A stretch of 64,000 nucleotides of DNA from NCBI GenBank assembly GCA_949825065.1, contig OX463846.1:14545046-14609045 (forward strand). Direction: 5' to 3'. Origin of the DNA: Odontocerum albicorne. Taxonomy: Eukaryota; Arthropoda; Insecta; Trichoptera; Odontoceridae. Under the pieces are notes generated by a model. That model was not told the origin of the DNA. It saw only the letters and a program-made list of their open reading frames with translations, and did no database searches. Both the position numbers and the translations under genes were made by a program. Shown here one piece after another: positions 10,255 through 21,544 of the stretch. How positions within the stretch are numbered: position 1 is the stretch's first letter; every line of letters starts with the position of its first letter.

Positions 10255-10700
10255 CTACACATTATCACGCCGCCACTGTCCAGTCTCCCAAAGGAATCGG
10301 GCCATTTGTCACCGCTGCCATTTGTATTTGTCGAATCACCGCCATTAGCGTGGTGTACGAAGGAAAGCAGTGGCGGCGAGTCGAGAAGGGGCCGCGCGTT
10401 TTGTGTGTATTAATTGCCCCTATAACTCATTGTTACTAAAGGGGAGGAGGTTTCGAAGTGCGAACACGATGCCGCATTGTTGAAACATCCAAGACTTTAT
10501 TTTTTTCACTATTTAAGCTGTATTAAGCCGGAGTCTTTGTGTAAGTGATGGATTAGATTTTTTTGTCACTTGCTTTGTTTCTTAATGGAGGTCATAAAGA
10601 AGAGCAATTAGAAGGAACAACTGTCGCAATTATTTATTCTAATTACCGGGCTTTGAAGGTGTTTCAAAGGCTTTAGTTAATCACCATAATTGAAGAACAA
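10255..10700. promoter_or_regulatory. Complex non-repetitive island (candidate regulatory)
   Basis: A GC-rich core (10,260-10,410, including GCAGTGGCGGCGAGTCGAGA) is followed by sequence rich in ATTA/TAAT cores such as TTCTAATTACCGGGCTTTGA (10,638-10,657) and AGTTAATCACCATAATTGAA. Clusters of homeodomain-type cores in a non-repetitive island are typical of enhancers. This is inference from composition only. Confidence 0.35.
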
Positions 10701-11534
10701 ATGAAAACGTTTATAAATCAACTTGTACACTATTTAGAGTTCTAAAATTAGAATAACTGATTATTTAATTTATGTAGAAAATTCGTTAAATATCATCCAA
10801 GTAGGATTTAGAGTGCTTTATAAAAAAACATCTAAGATAAAATTTCTCCTCAGTTTATTATTTCAAAATTGTACGAGTATTTATATTTTATTACAATTAG
10901 AACATAAAACAAACGTACACATTTTTTATTCCACATTAGTTTCTAACGGCATAAAGAGGCAATCTTAAATTACACATAATTTTGTAAACACAATTCTTAT
11001 TTTTGTAGATTACGAGATATTATTTATTTCATCCACACTTGATATCAACCACAAAAATATAATAAAACTACATTATTTTAAAATAACCAATGAAAATAAA
11101 CTCCACATAAGTTTTATGGAATATAGTATCATATCTAGTGGGCATAAATCACTTTTACTTTAATATTTTGGGATAACGCAAGTGTTTTAAGCGCATTTTT
11201 TCAATCAGAAGAAGGTCGCACCCCACATGAACATTTTGATTACTTTTTTCATTATTATTTAAAGGTGTATTAAAAGACATGCAAATATATTTAAAAAAAA
11301 TCCTGGAACAGACGGGGTTGTTAAATTTATTGCTTATACATCAACGCGCTATTTTGCACGCCTAAATGATGTTTAAAAATGTTAATTTTATCATAAATAT
11401 TGAACGACTGTCCAAAATAATCCTGTAAAAAGTTAATACAAATAAAATACCAAATATTAATATCTCACGAAGTATAACTCGTTAAACATTCAGGGGTAGA
11501 ATAAGAAATAAGAAGATTGTGTGAAACTAAGTCA
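10701..11534. other. AT-rich stretch, nothing recognised
   Basis: No gene or repeat seen, apart from one TACGAGTA at 10,872. Confidence 0.5.
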
Positions 11535-11710
11535 TCGTAAGATGGGGAGGACAAAGAAGATGTTGTTGACGGGATAATGCTCAAATAATGGATGAGATCC
11601 GGATTCCCTGCATAGTTTCCTATGGATACCCAGTAGGAAGCCAATCACAAAGCAGACCTCCAAAGAGATGGAGAGAAAGATGGTCGTCCACATCCCAGGA
11701 ATAATGCAGA
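11535..11710 (+). pseudogene. Non-LTR RT tail relic, family RT2
   Basis: Decayed copy of the element end at 21.5-22.07 kb. AGATGGGGAGGACAAAGAAG matches AGATGGGGACGACAGAGAAG, and AAGCAGACCTCC...AGATGGAGAG...TCCCAGGAATAATGCAG follows the same order, encoding an RPPKRWRE..STSQE-like tail. Frame interrupted. Confidence 0.65.
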
Positions 11711-11789
11711 ATAAACAAATTAATAATTTACTGTTAGAAGAAAATTTGTTGATATTATTAAATTCTTACATTTATTTCTTTTCTTTTTA

Positions 11790-11935
11790 TAAAGAATATA
11801 TATGACCGAAATCATAGGTATAAAAAATGCATATGACATCATTTGAGTGGAGTGTAGCACAGCGCGGGGTTCGAATCGGCGACCTTCCACACGGAAGTTC
11901 AATACGTCACCACGCGGCCTTGCGCCGCAATTAAA
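11790..11935 (-). mobile_element. tRNA-derived SINE, family E
   Basis: On the minus strand: GGCCGCGTGGTGACGTATTG, an anticodon-like stem CTTCC-GTGT-GGAAG, then GATTCGAACCCCGCGCTGTG (B box). The body reaches TATGATTTCGGTCATATA. A second copy lies at 33,295-33,430. The tRNA part is too altered to be a working tRNA. Confidence 0.65.
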
Positions 11936-12269
11936 AATGGATTTAAATATTTTCTGTCTAAATTTTTTTATCAGAGAGTGTCCTTCAGGTCTGTGTGAGA
12001 TTATTTTTCACCTTAAAACTGAGTCTACTAATGGTTATAGAGGCCGATAAAGTATAAAAAAATTAACTTTATTTACATGTTACTAAAACATATTTTTTTT
12101 ACTTTTCATCATTATAAATTTCAATAACATTCATACTTTAGACAAAAAGAAGAAAAACAATTTTATTTCCAATAGTAATAATATACGTGTATCAATTTAC
12201 TCCTTGCAAAATGTTCTCTCGAACTCAATAAAGCCATCCACATTAGGCCTAATACTCAGTGCACTTTCA

Positions 12270-12490
12270 GTAGTTCCATTAAGATTGTCCGGATTTCCCC
12301 ACATCCACCCTAAACCGATTAGTCCCGAGCAGGAAACCGAGGATATAAATCCAACATTTGCGGCTAGTGGCGGCTTCTACTGATTTGTGTTGCGGGAAAC
12401 GATCGCATTAGCAGGGCTTTATTGTGATCAATGTTGGAATTCTCTCAGTGATCGGGTTACGATCAAAATCTACCTTCACCAAGAAATATC
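12270..12490. promoter_or_regulatory. Complex non-repetitive island (candidate regulatory)
   Basis: Balanced-composition sequence including CCGATTAGTCCCGAGCAGGA and GGGAAACGATCGCATTAGCA, without long frames or repeats. It is likely a conserved non-coding element if anything. Confidence 0.35.
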
Positions 12491-13089
12491 TGTTAGGCGT
12501 TTAATTTATTATCTTCTAATAATACATATTTTGAAAGTTATATAAAAAAGGCGACAAGTCCAAAAAATATTAAAAAAATAATAAAATAAAATTCACACCG
12601 TAACACATTTTTGAGGTAACTTTATTTGGTAGGATTTTTTTTTTCAATACATCAGAATGTTTAATAAGAATAAAGATCTCCGTGGTATTATTAGAAGTGC
12701 TCTTGACTTCTAACGCTGTTATTTAAGGTTTGTTTTCCGAATACAAAGTCGGGGTACTAGTCTGGTTATTCGTAAAAAGCATATTTAGTGTTGAATGGAA
12801 GAAATTTCCACATGTCTATAGGATCTCACTGTTTACAAGACAAGTGACAACATAGTGAAATGGCAACTAATGAAATGTTCACCATCCCTAGAGTTAAAAC
12901 CTCTTTTGCCCAAAGGCAATATGCTTATTTGGCTCCCATTACATAAAATGGCGTGCCGACTGCAATAAAGGTAAAGGTAGGAAAACCATTTAGACAGTCG
13001 ATCGGAGCGTGGTTGTTATTACGACAGGATTTTGAGTACTTGGGCTTTCAGGATGAATGACGAGTGGAAAGGATTTATGTGAGCTCGTG

Positions 13090-13560
13090 AGTGTGGGTTT
13101 CTTCTTGTTGTTTTAATTTTGGTTGTTTTTGTATTTGTGTTTCTGTGTATTTTTTTTTGTTTTGATTTTAATTTTTATTCTTATGATTATGTGCGGTATG
13201 GTGTGTGATGAATATTTTTGGTCTTTCTGGAGTGATGATGTGTGAGGAGTTGAATTTCGCAAGATGTTTCCAGTTATAGTTGAGTGTCACTGTCAGGTTG
13301 ATGAGAGCGTGCAACGGGGTTTTGTTTTTGTGTAATCAAAAATCGGAAAGAAGTATCGATTTGTTTTTTCATGCTGAATATCCTCAGTGAGATACAGGCA
13401 AAAGCCTAGTTTACTGGGGATACGACAAATGAAAGGCAACAAACCCAGATCCATTAAAATTGTATGTCCAAATCAAATTATCTCTTGTTTTTCTCAAATT
13501 GTGTATATTTCTTGTCATGTGTAATAATAAATAAATAAATAAATAGTAAAATGTTATTAA
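13090..13560 (+). mobile_element. LINE-like 3' end, family H
   Basis: Same order of words as the minus-strand copy at 8690-9110: GTGCGGTATGGTGTGTGATG, GTGTGAGGAGTTGAATTTCG, GAGTGTCACTGTCAGGTTGA, TCCTCAGTGAGATACAGGCA, CCTAGTTTACTGGGGATACG, then a (AAAT)n tail at 13,525-13,545. It lacks a coding region. Confidence 0.75.
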
Positions 13561-13991
13561 AAGGCCTTATTATGTAAAACATCAAAAAGTAAATTTAAAC
13601 CCCTACTGATGGAAGACAAGCGTTTGACTATTAATCTTTGAAAGTTGCCAGTAGAAGAATACTTCGACAAATTTAATATGCAGGGTTATTTTTTTAATGT
13701 AGGCTTAGATTTTTTTCAATGTCTAGCAACATAAAATATTTCGTAAGATCCTCGACATACCAGTTAAAAGGCTTTCATGAGAAAAAAACAGACTTGAAAC
13801 CACAAAACTATATGCTCAGTGAGACGATGTACAAAAATCTTTTTGGATATAATTCTAATCTAACGAACTAATAAAATTAAATCCAAGTAAATTTGTAGCA
13901 AAGCATTAGCAGTATTGAAAGAAGCGAATAATATAGATTTATCATTTTTAAACAATCATTAAATGAAGATGTAGGCGTAAAAAATGAAAAT

Positions 13992-14065
13992 TGTATGGAA
14001 TATAACATTACATTTAGCGAATATAAATTGCATGGAATATAACATTACATTTAACGAATATAAAT
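13992..14065. repeat. Tandem duplication, 37-bp unit, 2 copies
   Basis: GGAATATAACATTACATTTA followed by RCGAATATAAAT occurs twice in a row, with two mismatches. Confidence 0.8.
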
Positions 14066-14339
14066 TTTAATTTAATTGTTTGTAATGGTGCGTGTGAATG
14101 ATACGAGTACATATCAACTGAGTGATACATAATTTGCTCTATTGATAATCATATTATTATATTGATTTAAGCAAAATGTCTTGATGATCAGTTGTATAAA
14201 AGGAATATTCATAAAAAAGTATATATTAATTCCATTTGGAATTCAACTAATAACATATGACCAGACTATGTAAAATAGAAAATCAAATAACATAAATACT
14301 CACGAACCATCACTATCTATATTTTTTGAGAGGGGCACG

Positions 14340-14565
14340 GCACACCTTTGCATTGCATAGCATTACACTTTCGTTGTATACAGTACAACCTGGCGGGCTT
14401 ATTGTCATGTAGTTATCTTTTCCAGCCAACCAGAAATAAGTTAAAGAGGTCTTAAGCAAAAACAAGACTGGAATCCTTTTTGAAAAAACCTGGGTTCCAA
14501 CGGGAATCGAACCCGCAACCTCCAAGTTGAGGAACAAACGCTTTACCAACTAGGCCACGGAGGTC
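14340..14565 (-). mobile_element. SINE-A, best-preserved copy
   Basis: On the minus strand the order is: GACCTCCGTGGCCTAGTTGG (A box), a CTTGGAGGTTGCGG region, GGGTTCGATTCCCGTTGGAA (B box), GGATTCCAGTCTTGTTTTTG, TAACTTATTTCTGGTTGGCT, GACAATAAGCCCGCCAGGTT and a tail running through GTACTGTATACAACGAAAGT. The A and B boxes match the internal RNA polymerase III promoter layout. The tail matches the LINE 3' end at 34,265-34,310. This copy defines the family within the window. Confidence 0.85.
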
Positions 14566-14765
14566 ATCCTGTTCATCTATACATCTCATTATACATGCAA
14601 CTCTAACCTTACCGTAAGTTAAAATGTCTCTATTTATTTAATAAATCGATTCTTAAAAAAGCAATTCGCTCTATATGTATTACGCTGTGTCAAGATTCGT
14701 TTTTTTAGTTATATTCTTAACATTAGTCTGCAATAAACTGTTTACTACCAGTCTCCTGTAACATT

Positions 14766-14816
14766 TTACTTTATCTTATATTGTAATACTAGATATTACA
14801 ATATAAGATAAAGTAA
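14766..14816. repeat. Perfect 23-bp hairpin
   Basis: Left arm 14,766-14,788 and right arm 14,794-14,816 are exact reverse complements around the 5-base loop CTAGA. The arms begin TTACTTTATCTTATATTGTA. Confidence 0.95.
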
Positions 14817-14949
14817 GATGTAATATTCTTTGCAAGACTCATATTTAAGCATCGTAATTAAATTCTTCTAATCGAAAGAACTAATTTATTTCTAATTAAT
14901 AAATAGCCTACCGTGTAATGAACGAAGAATAATACGAATTAGTTAGAAA

Positions 14950-15480
14950 TCTTGGAGAATATAGTGAACAGAAAGTGGTAGCGAGACATTTGAAGTGCGG
15001 CAGAGTAACGAAGAACGGAGTGTAATACAGATAACCCTCGCTTTGATGTTACCTTCGGTGCAGAAACAAAGTGTACACCTCCTGTGAGTAATGGGCAGGC
15101 GTTAGCAGAGTGGGATAAAGCCATATATTTTTTGTGCCGAGTGCGAGGAAGATTACAATAAATCAGCCGGCCATTGTGCCAAGAGAGTCAAGATTAAGTG
15201 GTTCCATGAAGCCAGCGAGGGAACTTAATATCGTACACTTTTCATTACAAATGACAGGTCGTGGCGAGGATCATTTCTCCTTTGAATTACTCTTTTGTCC
15301 GTGGTCGGGTCTTTGTTGACTTAATTGTCGTTGATTGTGGTTTTAAAGTTGAATCTGAGAGACTTCTCAATATTTTCAGTCATCTCCCGAATTTATGGAA
15401 ACAATAAAATTTTACCGGGTTTTAATTGTTGCCCCACGTTAAGGTCGTGATTTTGAACGATGAAAGGGAAGAATGTTCAT
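14950..15480. promoter_or_regulatory. Long complex non-repetitive island (candidate regulatory)
   Basis: About 500 bp of balanced composition with no repeat matches in the window. It contains AAATCAGCCGGCCATTGTGC and CCCCACGTTAAGGTCGTGAT. Open frames of 61 codons on both strands show no recognisable product. This is the longest such island in the window. Confidence 0.35.
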
Positions 15481-16555
15481 GATTGATTCAAAAGTCGAGT
15501 GTAATGTTTTACTTCAGGGTGAAATTTACGTTAAATCCTTTCGTCGAAATGAACAGACTACTGACAGACTACAAACGCAATGAAATGTGTATATTTAGGT
15601 GAAATGAATTCTGAAAGTGAGAATTTAGTACTGAACACAAAATTTGGAATATGTTGCTTTATAGCATTTTCGGATTGCAATCACTATAATGAAAACTTTT
15701 TCCTTATTAAATTGTTTTTCTTAACCCTTACCCTCACCCCATTTATTGTATATAAAATAGGTTAGAATTATTTCAAATTTCATATTCATATTGAGGTATA
15801 ATTAAAAAAAAAGACAGTCAAGGGATTTTTAAAGAAGACCAAAGTTATTTCAGTTTAAAAAAATATGGTAACTTGTAAGGTATTTCTTCCAAAAAATAAT
15901 TAAAAATTGGTTAATCCTCTAAGTATTACAATTGGTTGAAACTGTGGAACGCTTTCTTTTATCTTTATTTCCTATTTTATAAGGAATGTTTCTTCCAATT
16001 ATTTTCACATTTGACTATATTTTAAAATAAAATAATTGAGTGAGTTTTAAGATCGTTAATAATTTTTTAAAACAATTATTTCCAAGGTATTTCTTCCAGA
16101 AATAAAATAAGATTAGGTTAATCCTTTCAGCATAACTTTTGTTATGCAGGTTTTATAGCGATTCTTAAAAATAATTTCTTTTTTCTAATTATTATCAAAA
16201 CGTTTTGTGTTTAAAATACATTCTTTTAAAAAAATGCTCATTTAAAAATAATAAAATAACATTCCTTATACATAACCTTTCAAAAATAAAAGCTGGTAAT
16301 TCATGCGTGACATTCAAAGAAGATTTTTAATATATTCTCATAGCATGTTTTAAGAAACACGACATAACATTTATGAAATCAGGTTATATAAAATACTTAT
16401 TTCACACACCAATAAAGACACTTATTTATAAATAAATACTCTAAGGAATAATAAAATAACCAGTTTATAAATAGGGAATGTGCGAGTCCCATTTACACGA
16501 GCCAGTAAGTTATAAAAATAACACCACCTTTCAATTACTTACTTTATAGTCGATC
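15481..16555. other. AT-rich stretch, nothing firm
   Basis: Contains two loosely similar words (AGGTATTTCTTCCAAAAAAT near 15,878 and AGGTATTTCTTCCAGAAATA near 16,085), each followed by a GTTAATCCT-like segment. This suggests an old imperfect duplication of about 200 bp. No gene seen. Confidence 0.4.
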
Positions 16556-16870
16556 AAATACTAACATAATTTTCCGATACGTTGGAAAAGATGAAGCTAA
16601 TGATTCGTGCAAGAAGTCGCTGTAGACAAAAATACAAGAAATCGCTGGTGGCAACAAAACCTGCAACTTGAAGTGTAGTGGTAGCGAGTGGTGAGGTCTG
16701 GTGCTGTGTCATGCCATGTCGTTGGTAATATGTTCTCAAGTTTGATAATGAATATAATAAGTCAACGTCAGAAATGGTTATCACACGGCATTGTGGCTCA
16801 GAAATGTTTTAACTGAAAGATGGATACATGTTACAGTCGGACTGTTCAGAAGGGGGTTTCACGTATTACA
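16556..16870. promoter_or_regulatory. Complex non-repetitive island (candidate regulatory)
   Basis: Balanced-composition sequence, including GGTAGCGAGTGGTGAGGTCT and ATGCCATGTCGTTGGTAATA, with no support for coding. Confidence 0.3.
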
Positions 16871-17109
16871 GTTTTATTACATACTTTTTTACATCATATT
16901 ACAATTAGATTAGAGAATAACACTTTTTAAGTGTATCGTAAATACATTTATTTTATATTCCATAAATATAACTTAGTTTATTGCTGCCGTAATAGATTCA
17001 ATGAAGACTGATTACATAGCCTTAATCTTCCTCCGTAGAAAAGTAATGCTCATACCAAGCGAACTATCTATTTTATCTGATTCTGGGCCATTTTAAATAA
17101 AATTAAGAT

Positions 17110-17655
17110 ATATTTGTATGTTTTTTGTAAATATCACCTTTTTAAAGACCGTAGTTTCGTTTGCAGGGCTTTAAGATTTTTTGCATATTTATTTCTTCAA
17201 ATTTCATGGTATAAATATTTCAAGGTACACTTGTACTTTTTCAGTAAATATCGCCTTTTTGAAGACCGTAATCTCACTTGTAGGTCCTTAAGATTTCCTG
17301 TTTATTTATTTCTTGATATTTCATTGTGTAATAACAATTTCAAGGTATAATAGCATTTTTTCAGTAAATCAAATAAAATGTTTTGAAGATTGTTATCTCA
17401 CTTGTAAGTCTTCAAAATTTCGTATTTATTTACTTCTTGCATAACTATTTCAAGTTACGTTTGTATTTCTTCAGTAAATATCACTTTTTGGAAGACCGTA
17501 ATCTCACTAGTAGGTCCTTAAGATTTCATATTTATTAACTGCTTGATATTTCATTTTATAACAATTTCAAGGTACATTCGTACTTTTTTTAGTAAATATC
17601 GCTTTTTTGATGACCGTAATCTCACTTGAAGGTCTTTAAGATTTCCTGTATAATT
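17110..17655. repeat. Diverged tandem array, 5 units of about 110-120 bp
   Basis: Each unit carries a CAGTAAATATCRCYTTTTTG-like word, then GAAGACCGTAATCTCACTTG, GTAGGTCCTTAAGATTTC, TTTATTTCTTGATATTTCA and CAATTTCAAGGTAC. Units are clearly diverged, so the array is old. Confidence 0.85.
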
Positions 17656-18375
17656 ATTTAATGATTCACTTTACAGGTGGAAAGTACTTCCAACTTATTA
17701 AAGAAAAAGTAAAAAAGGAAAGTTAAAAGTTCATATTTAAAATAGTTGTATGTTTGTGTAGAATTTATAAACAGTAAAACAAAATGTTATCGATTGAAAA
17801 AGGAAAGGAATGGTGGAGAGAAAAGGCTAATCGAGAATGACAGTGGTTTTTTCGATCGCTGTTTGAAAATGTCAAAGACGAGTCTAACCTTAATTGGTTA
17901 ATGGTTCCAGAGTTTCTGGGTAGATTGTAAAAGCCAGTGGCCAATCTAGATTTGAGCGTTCATTACTTTCTTTATGGTTTTTTTCTAATGATATGTAAAA
18001 TTAAGGTTTACTTTCTAAAAAACACTGTTGATAGCTTTTTTTCTTGATATCCAGTTCCTATCGTTGGCTCATCGTGCAGATTATGGGAGGTGAAGTATTC
18101 TTAATTTTTATTAAACATCATTCAATAATATTTAAAACAGTTCAGCCTTTTTTTGATAAATTCTCAAATAAAATTATTTACAAACTTGCTCTGTTTCACG
18201 AAGTGAGTCAATAAACAACAAAAAAATATTCTCTTCAATTTATCCAAATTAGTGATTCATATATACAGTCAGGATAAAAATGTCTTCAGCTTCATTTATT
18301 AAGCCTTCGTCATAGAACCATTGGAGTGATACGGTATTCGTCATAAGTAATCGCATGTGTAAGCAATATTAATCT

Positions 18376-18530
18376 ATTGAAGGAGCACCAATGTCTAGCA
18401 CGTATCAAATTGGCACCCTTTAGAGTTATTTTTTTATCGGGTGCAATCCGTAATCGAATTCGAAACCCACTGGTGGAAGTTAAGCGTATTACCAATTTAG
18501 GCGATAATTGCAAACAAATTAAATGGGATG
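18376..18530 (-). mobile_element. SINE-B fragment
   Basis: On the minus strand: decayed head CTAAATTGGTAATACGCTTA, then GGGTTTCGAATTCGATTACG (B-box region) and GCACCCGATAAAAAAATAAC. It matches the head-to-body order of the other SINE-B copies. The 3' body is missing. Confidence 0.6.
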
Positions 18531-18939
18531 CCCTCTGTGTCAGTCGGGTTACAAACTTTTTTTTTTAAATTTATACTATGTTTATTGTATTGGTTATATG
18601 TCTAAATTAATGTAAATATGACACCTACTGATAACCTTAGGGTTAGGTGGTCTTTCTACTAACTGTATCCATAAAGTAATAAGTAAATGAAAAATAAACT
18701 AGGATATTGAGTCATTAATGAACAATATACAATATCCTCGTATTGAAAAATGCATTGGCTAAGAAAAAAATCTTAAAAAAATAATTAACCTTTTATCAAC
18801 TAAGTTGAAAGGAAATCTTCGTGTCGACAATGACAAGTCTAAAGATAAAATAAACGGTATTATGAAAAAAAAATGTCAATGGAAAACATTTTTATATAAA
18901 AAGGACGAAGAAAAAGAGAATGTACCGACAAAATAAAAT

Positions 18940-19220
18940 ACCGTAAAAATCCCTTTTCAGGATGCTTTTCTTCGTGTTCAGGGCACACCCCATCGCGCTC
19001 CGTGACAGCGACTGACACGGAAAGTAACGTTCAACCACTTTTGACAGCTAGCGGATTTATCACGCGAGCCCCCTCTACAAGCCCTCCCTACCCCCACCAC
19101 TTACACCCTCCCACAACCTCTCCCGCTGCTCACTCGTAGTACTGTATTTTTCATCTGACAAGAGGAAGAGGCGATGAAATATATTGGACTGACATTTGAC
19201 CTATGTCATGATTGTACTGA
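18940..19220. promoter_or_regulatory. GC-rich island (candidate regulatory)
   Basis: Includes TTTTGACAGCTAGCGGATTT and a C-rich run of CCCTCC/CCACC words (19,078-19,125). No repeat match in the window and no long frame. Confidence 0.35.
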
Positions 19221-19324
19221 TTTGACGTCTTATTATAAATACGAGTATAACTGCACTGTATGAGTTAGTTGTTTTATTTTTATTTATATAAACCTTTTAC
19301 TGTATTTTAGTACAGTTTCATTGT

Positions 19325-19585
19325 ATACCTATATACTCGTATAATAAATAAATATAGATATATTGATAGCAACGTAGTACGTATTGTACAAAAATAAATT
19401 CATTCCGAAATCGTACATGTATCTCAAGTTAAACAACAGAAATTAAATTTAAGAGCGAATCTATCAAAAGGTCTGAGCTCGTCTCACAACACCCCCCCCC
19501 CTCTCGGCTGAGACACAACCTACCAATATAAGGCGAGCCAGGCCACGAGGACTATATGTTTTTCAGCCCACACGCTGTACAACTT
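19325..19585 (-). mobile_element. Dispersed repeat, family C
   Basis: Its reverse complement aligns over about 240 bp with 29,755-30,005: GTGTGGGCT, GGCTCGCCTTATATTGGTAG, GAGACGAGCTCAGACCTT, CGATTTCGGAATGAATTTAT and GTTGCTATCAATATATCTAT. It ends in TATTTATTTATTA. The layout suggests the 3' region of a retroposon. Confidence 0.75.
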
Positions 19586-19639
19586 AGAGGGATAATTGGG
19601 ATGCGGTTATCTCTTTCAACCACCTAAAAAATATGTAAT

Positions 19640-19815
19640 ATCTACATGCACACACACCATCACGCCATCTCCCTGTCGGGGTAGGCAGAGAGTAGAAAGC
19701 ACCAGACTTTCTAACTAAGACATACACTTACATCTCCTACGATTTCTTTTTACATTCCTTCTTTAAAAATATCATACATTTGATTCAACCAGTTTATTTA
19801 ATATTATTATCTTCA
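19640..19815 (-). pseudogene. RT1 3' end
   Basis: CATCACGCCATCTCCCTGTC...GGGGTAGGCAGAGAGTAGAA is the reverse complement of the RT1 3' terminus. It is followed by remnants of the upstream coding sequence (AGACTTTC, CTCCTACGATTT, ATATCATACATTTGATTCAA). Confidence 0.6.
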
Positions 19816-19849
19816 TAATTCCTCATTAATGAAGGACGTGATAATAATA

Positions 19850-20000
19850 ATAATAAAAAAAACAATTTATATAGCGCCATTTAGAGAGGAGACTATCGAA
19901 CTTGGGATTCAACGCACTATTATTGACAAATTAAAAATACTTCATTCGGTTTTAGGTGGAATTTAGTTTATGTGTGTAGTGTTCATATACAATAAAAAAA
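19850..20000 (+). repeat. Family D repeat fragment
   Basis: ATTTATATAGCGCCATTTAG then AGAGGAGACT near 19,865, and GTGTGTAGTGTTCATAT near 19,972, match the family D copies near 9.1 and 36.9 kb. Confidence 0.5.
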
Positions 20001-21050
20001 TCTAAGACTTCCAAAAAGGGTCACCCTCAAGTGTTTCTCAAAGTTGCACACTTCACTCACGTCTCCAATACTTCGAGACAAACAAAGAAGGATCCAACAG
20101 AAATACTACAAGATAAAACGCACGTTAACCGTTAATAAACATTTTCATCTTAACTTACAACTAATATTACGTTACAATAAAATTATTATTGCAAAAACAA
20201 AACAAACATGCCAAAATTTTACAAATATACAGCTATCGACCAAAATCGTTAAAAAAAACAGCAATAGATCTCTTATCTATAAGATATTGGTAGTACAGGT
20301 TACGACATCACGTCTCCTCTCCTATCGGTCACTAGTCGTTTTCATTGTAGTGTAGAGGCTCACCTCAGTCAATTCCTTCACCTAGTAACTCTTTCATGAC
20401 ACACATTACATGACTATCAATTTCTCACAGTTGGAAATGTGCCCGAAAAAACATAGAATTCCGTGAACGCATATTGATGACAGTCGTACCGTTAAATTTG
20501 ACTTCAGAGTATTGAGACGTTTTTCCTGATTTATTTCTTTGTTTTTATTAAGTAAACAAAATAAATATCGCTTCAATACAACAAAAATATGATCTTGGCA
20601 ATTTTGTGACTATCCACGAGAATGATTCCACCTCTGCCATAAATAGGGATACATCATTCGGTTACGGTACAGCACGTCAAGTTACAATACTTCATAACAT
20701 TCACTCGGCTATGGTACGAACAAAATTTATCGTAACCAATAAATTTCAAGTTTCGCATTTCTTACAAATGGCAGTTCTGAATGTGTAGCTTAAAGCTCCC
20801 AATAATTCCACTGAAATATGGGCGCTTTTATATCACAAAATTATAAGGTTGTCCGCACTGGTCGTGGGAGTATTATTTATTTCTTGTAATATGCTCGAGA
20901 GAGGGAATATCCCAACACGGAACACGGTTTTATTTTTGTTTGTTTATCATACATTTTGCTAGGTCGCGTTTTAACTTTTCAGTGGACAGTTTTTGATATT
21001 TTTGTACTTAAAAATAATTTTTATACTGTAGCAGCAGATTTTGTTAAGTA
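20001..21050. other. Mixed stretch, nothing recognised
   Basis: AT-rich with a somewhat more complex section at 20,590-20,960. Open frames of 103 and 60 codons have no recognisable product. Confidence 0.45.
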
Positions 21051-21059
21051 AGATAAATA

Positions 21060-21360
21060 AAACTACGTTGAAATGGTTTGGGCATGCAGAAAGAATTAAT
21101 GAAGAAATACTAACAATACAGATATACAGTGCAGATGTGAGTGGAAGGCATATGAAAAGAAGACCAAGGAAAATATGATTGGATCATATGAATGATATTC
21201 TGAAAGAAGTAAACATAGAAAGTCTAATAAACCGTAGAGGTTGTATGAAAAGGTGTATGGATGTGGAGGAGGCTAAGGATCGGTGTCGAGTTAGGAAAGT
21301 ATAGCGCTCTATCCTCTCCTCCTACCCTGAGAAGGAAATGGCGTGATAGTATGTATGTAA
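21060..21360 (+). pseudogene. RT1 C-terminal tail, relatively well preserved
   Basis: Reads LKWFGHAERINEE, then DVSGRHMKRRPRK, a stop, LDHMNDILKEVN, NRRGCMKRCMDVEEAKDRC and SILSSYPEKEMA. This is the C-terminal end of an insect endonuclease-reverse transcriptase, and it ends in GGCGTGATAGTATGTATGTA. The frame has internal stops. It is 5'-truncated and immediately precedes the RT2 fragment, in the same orientation. Confidence 0.8.
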
Positions 21361-21544
21361 ACATTTGGTTTTATGTTTTCCGTGGGCAGTTTTTGATTGA
21401 TTTATACTTAATAAGTATTTTTATATAGCGTTACCAGTATTTGATAGAACAGTCTTAATAAGAACAAAAAGACAAATACATGATGCAGTAAGTAATGCTC
21501 CAAAATGGAATAAATTTTCTTCCGCTTACGGTCCTCGTTAGTTT

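Noticed and set aside
14340..14565. Possible tRNA genes in the SINE heads
   Set aside because: A and B boxes are present, but the acceptor and anticodon arms do not pair into a complete cloverleaf, and the heads are joined to SINE bodies in many copies.
20044..20355. 103-codon frame
   Set aside because: Lys/Ile/Asn/Thr-rich translation of AT-rich DNA without any motif.
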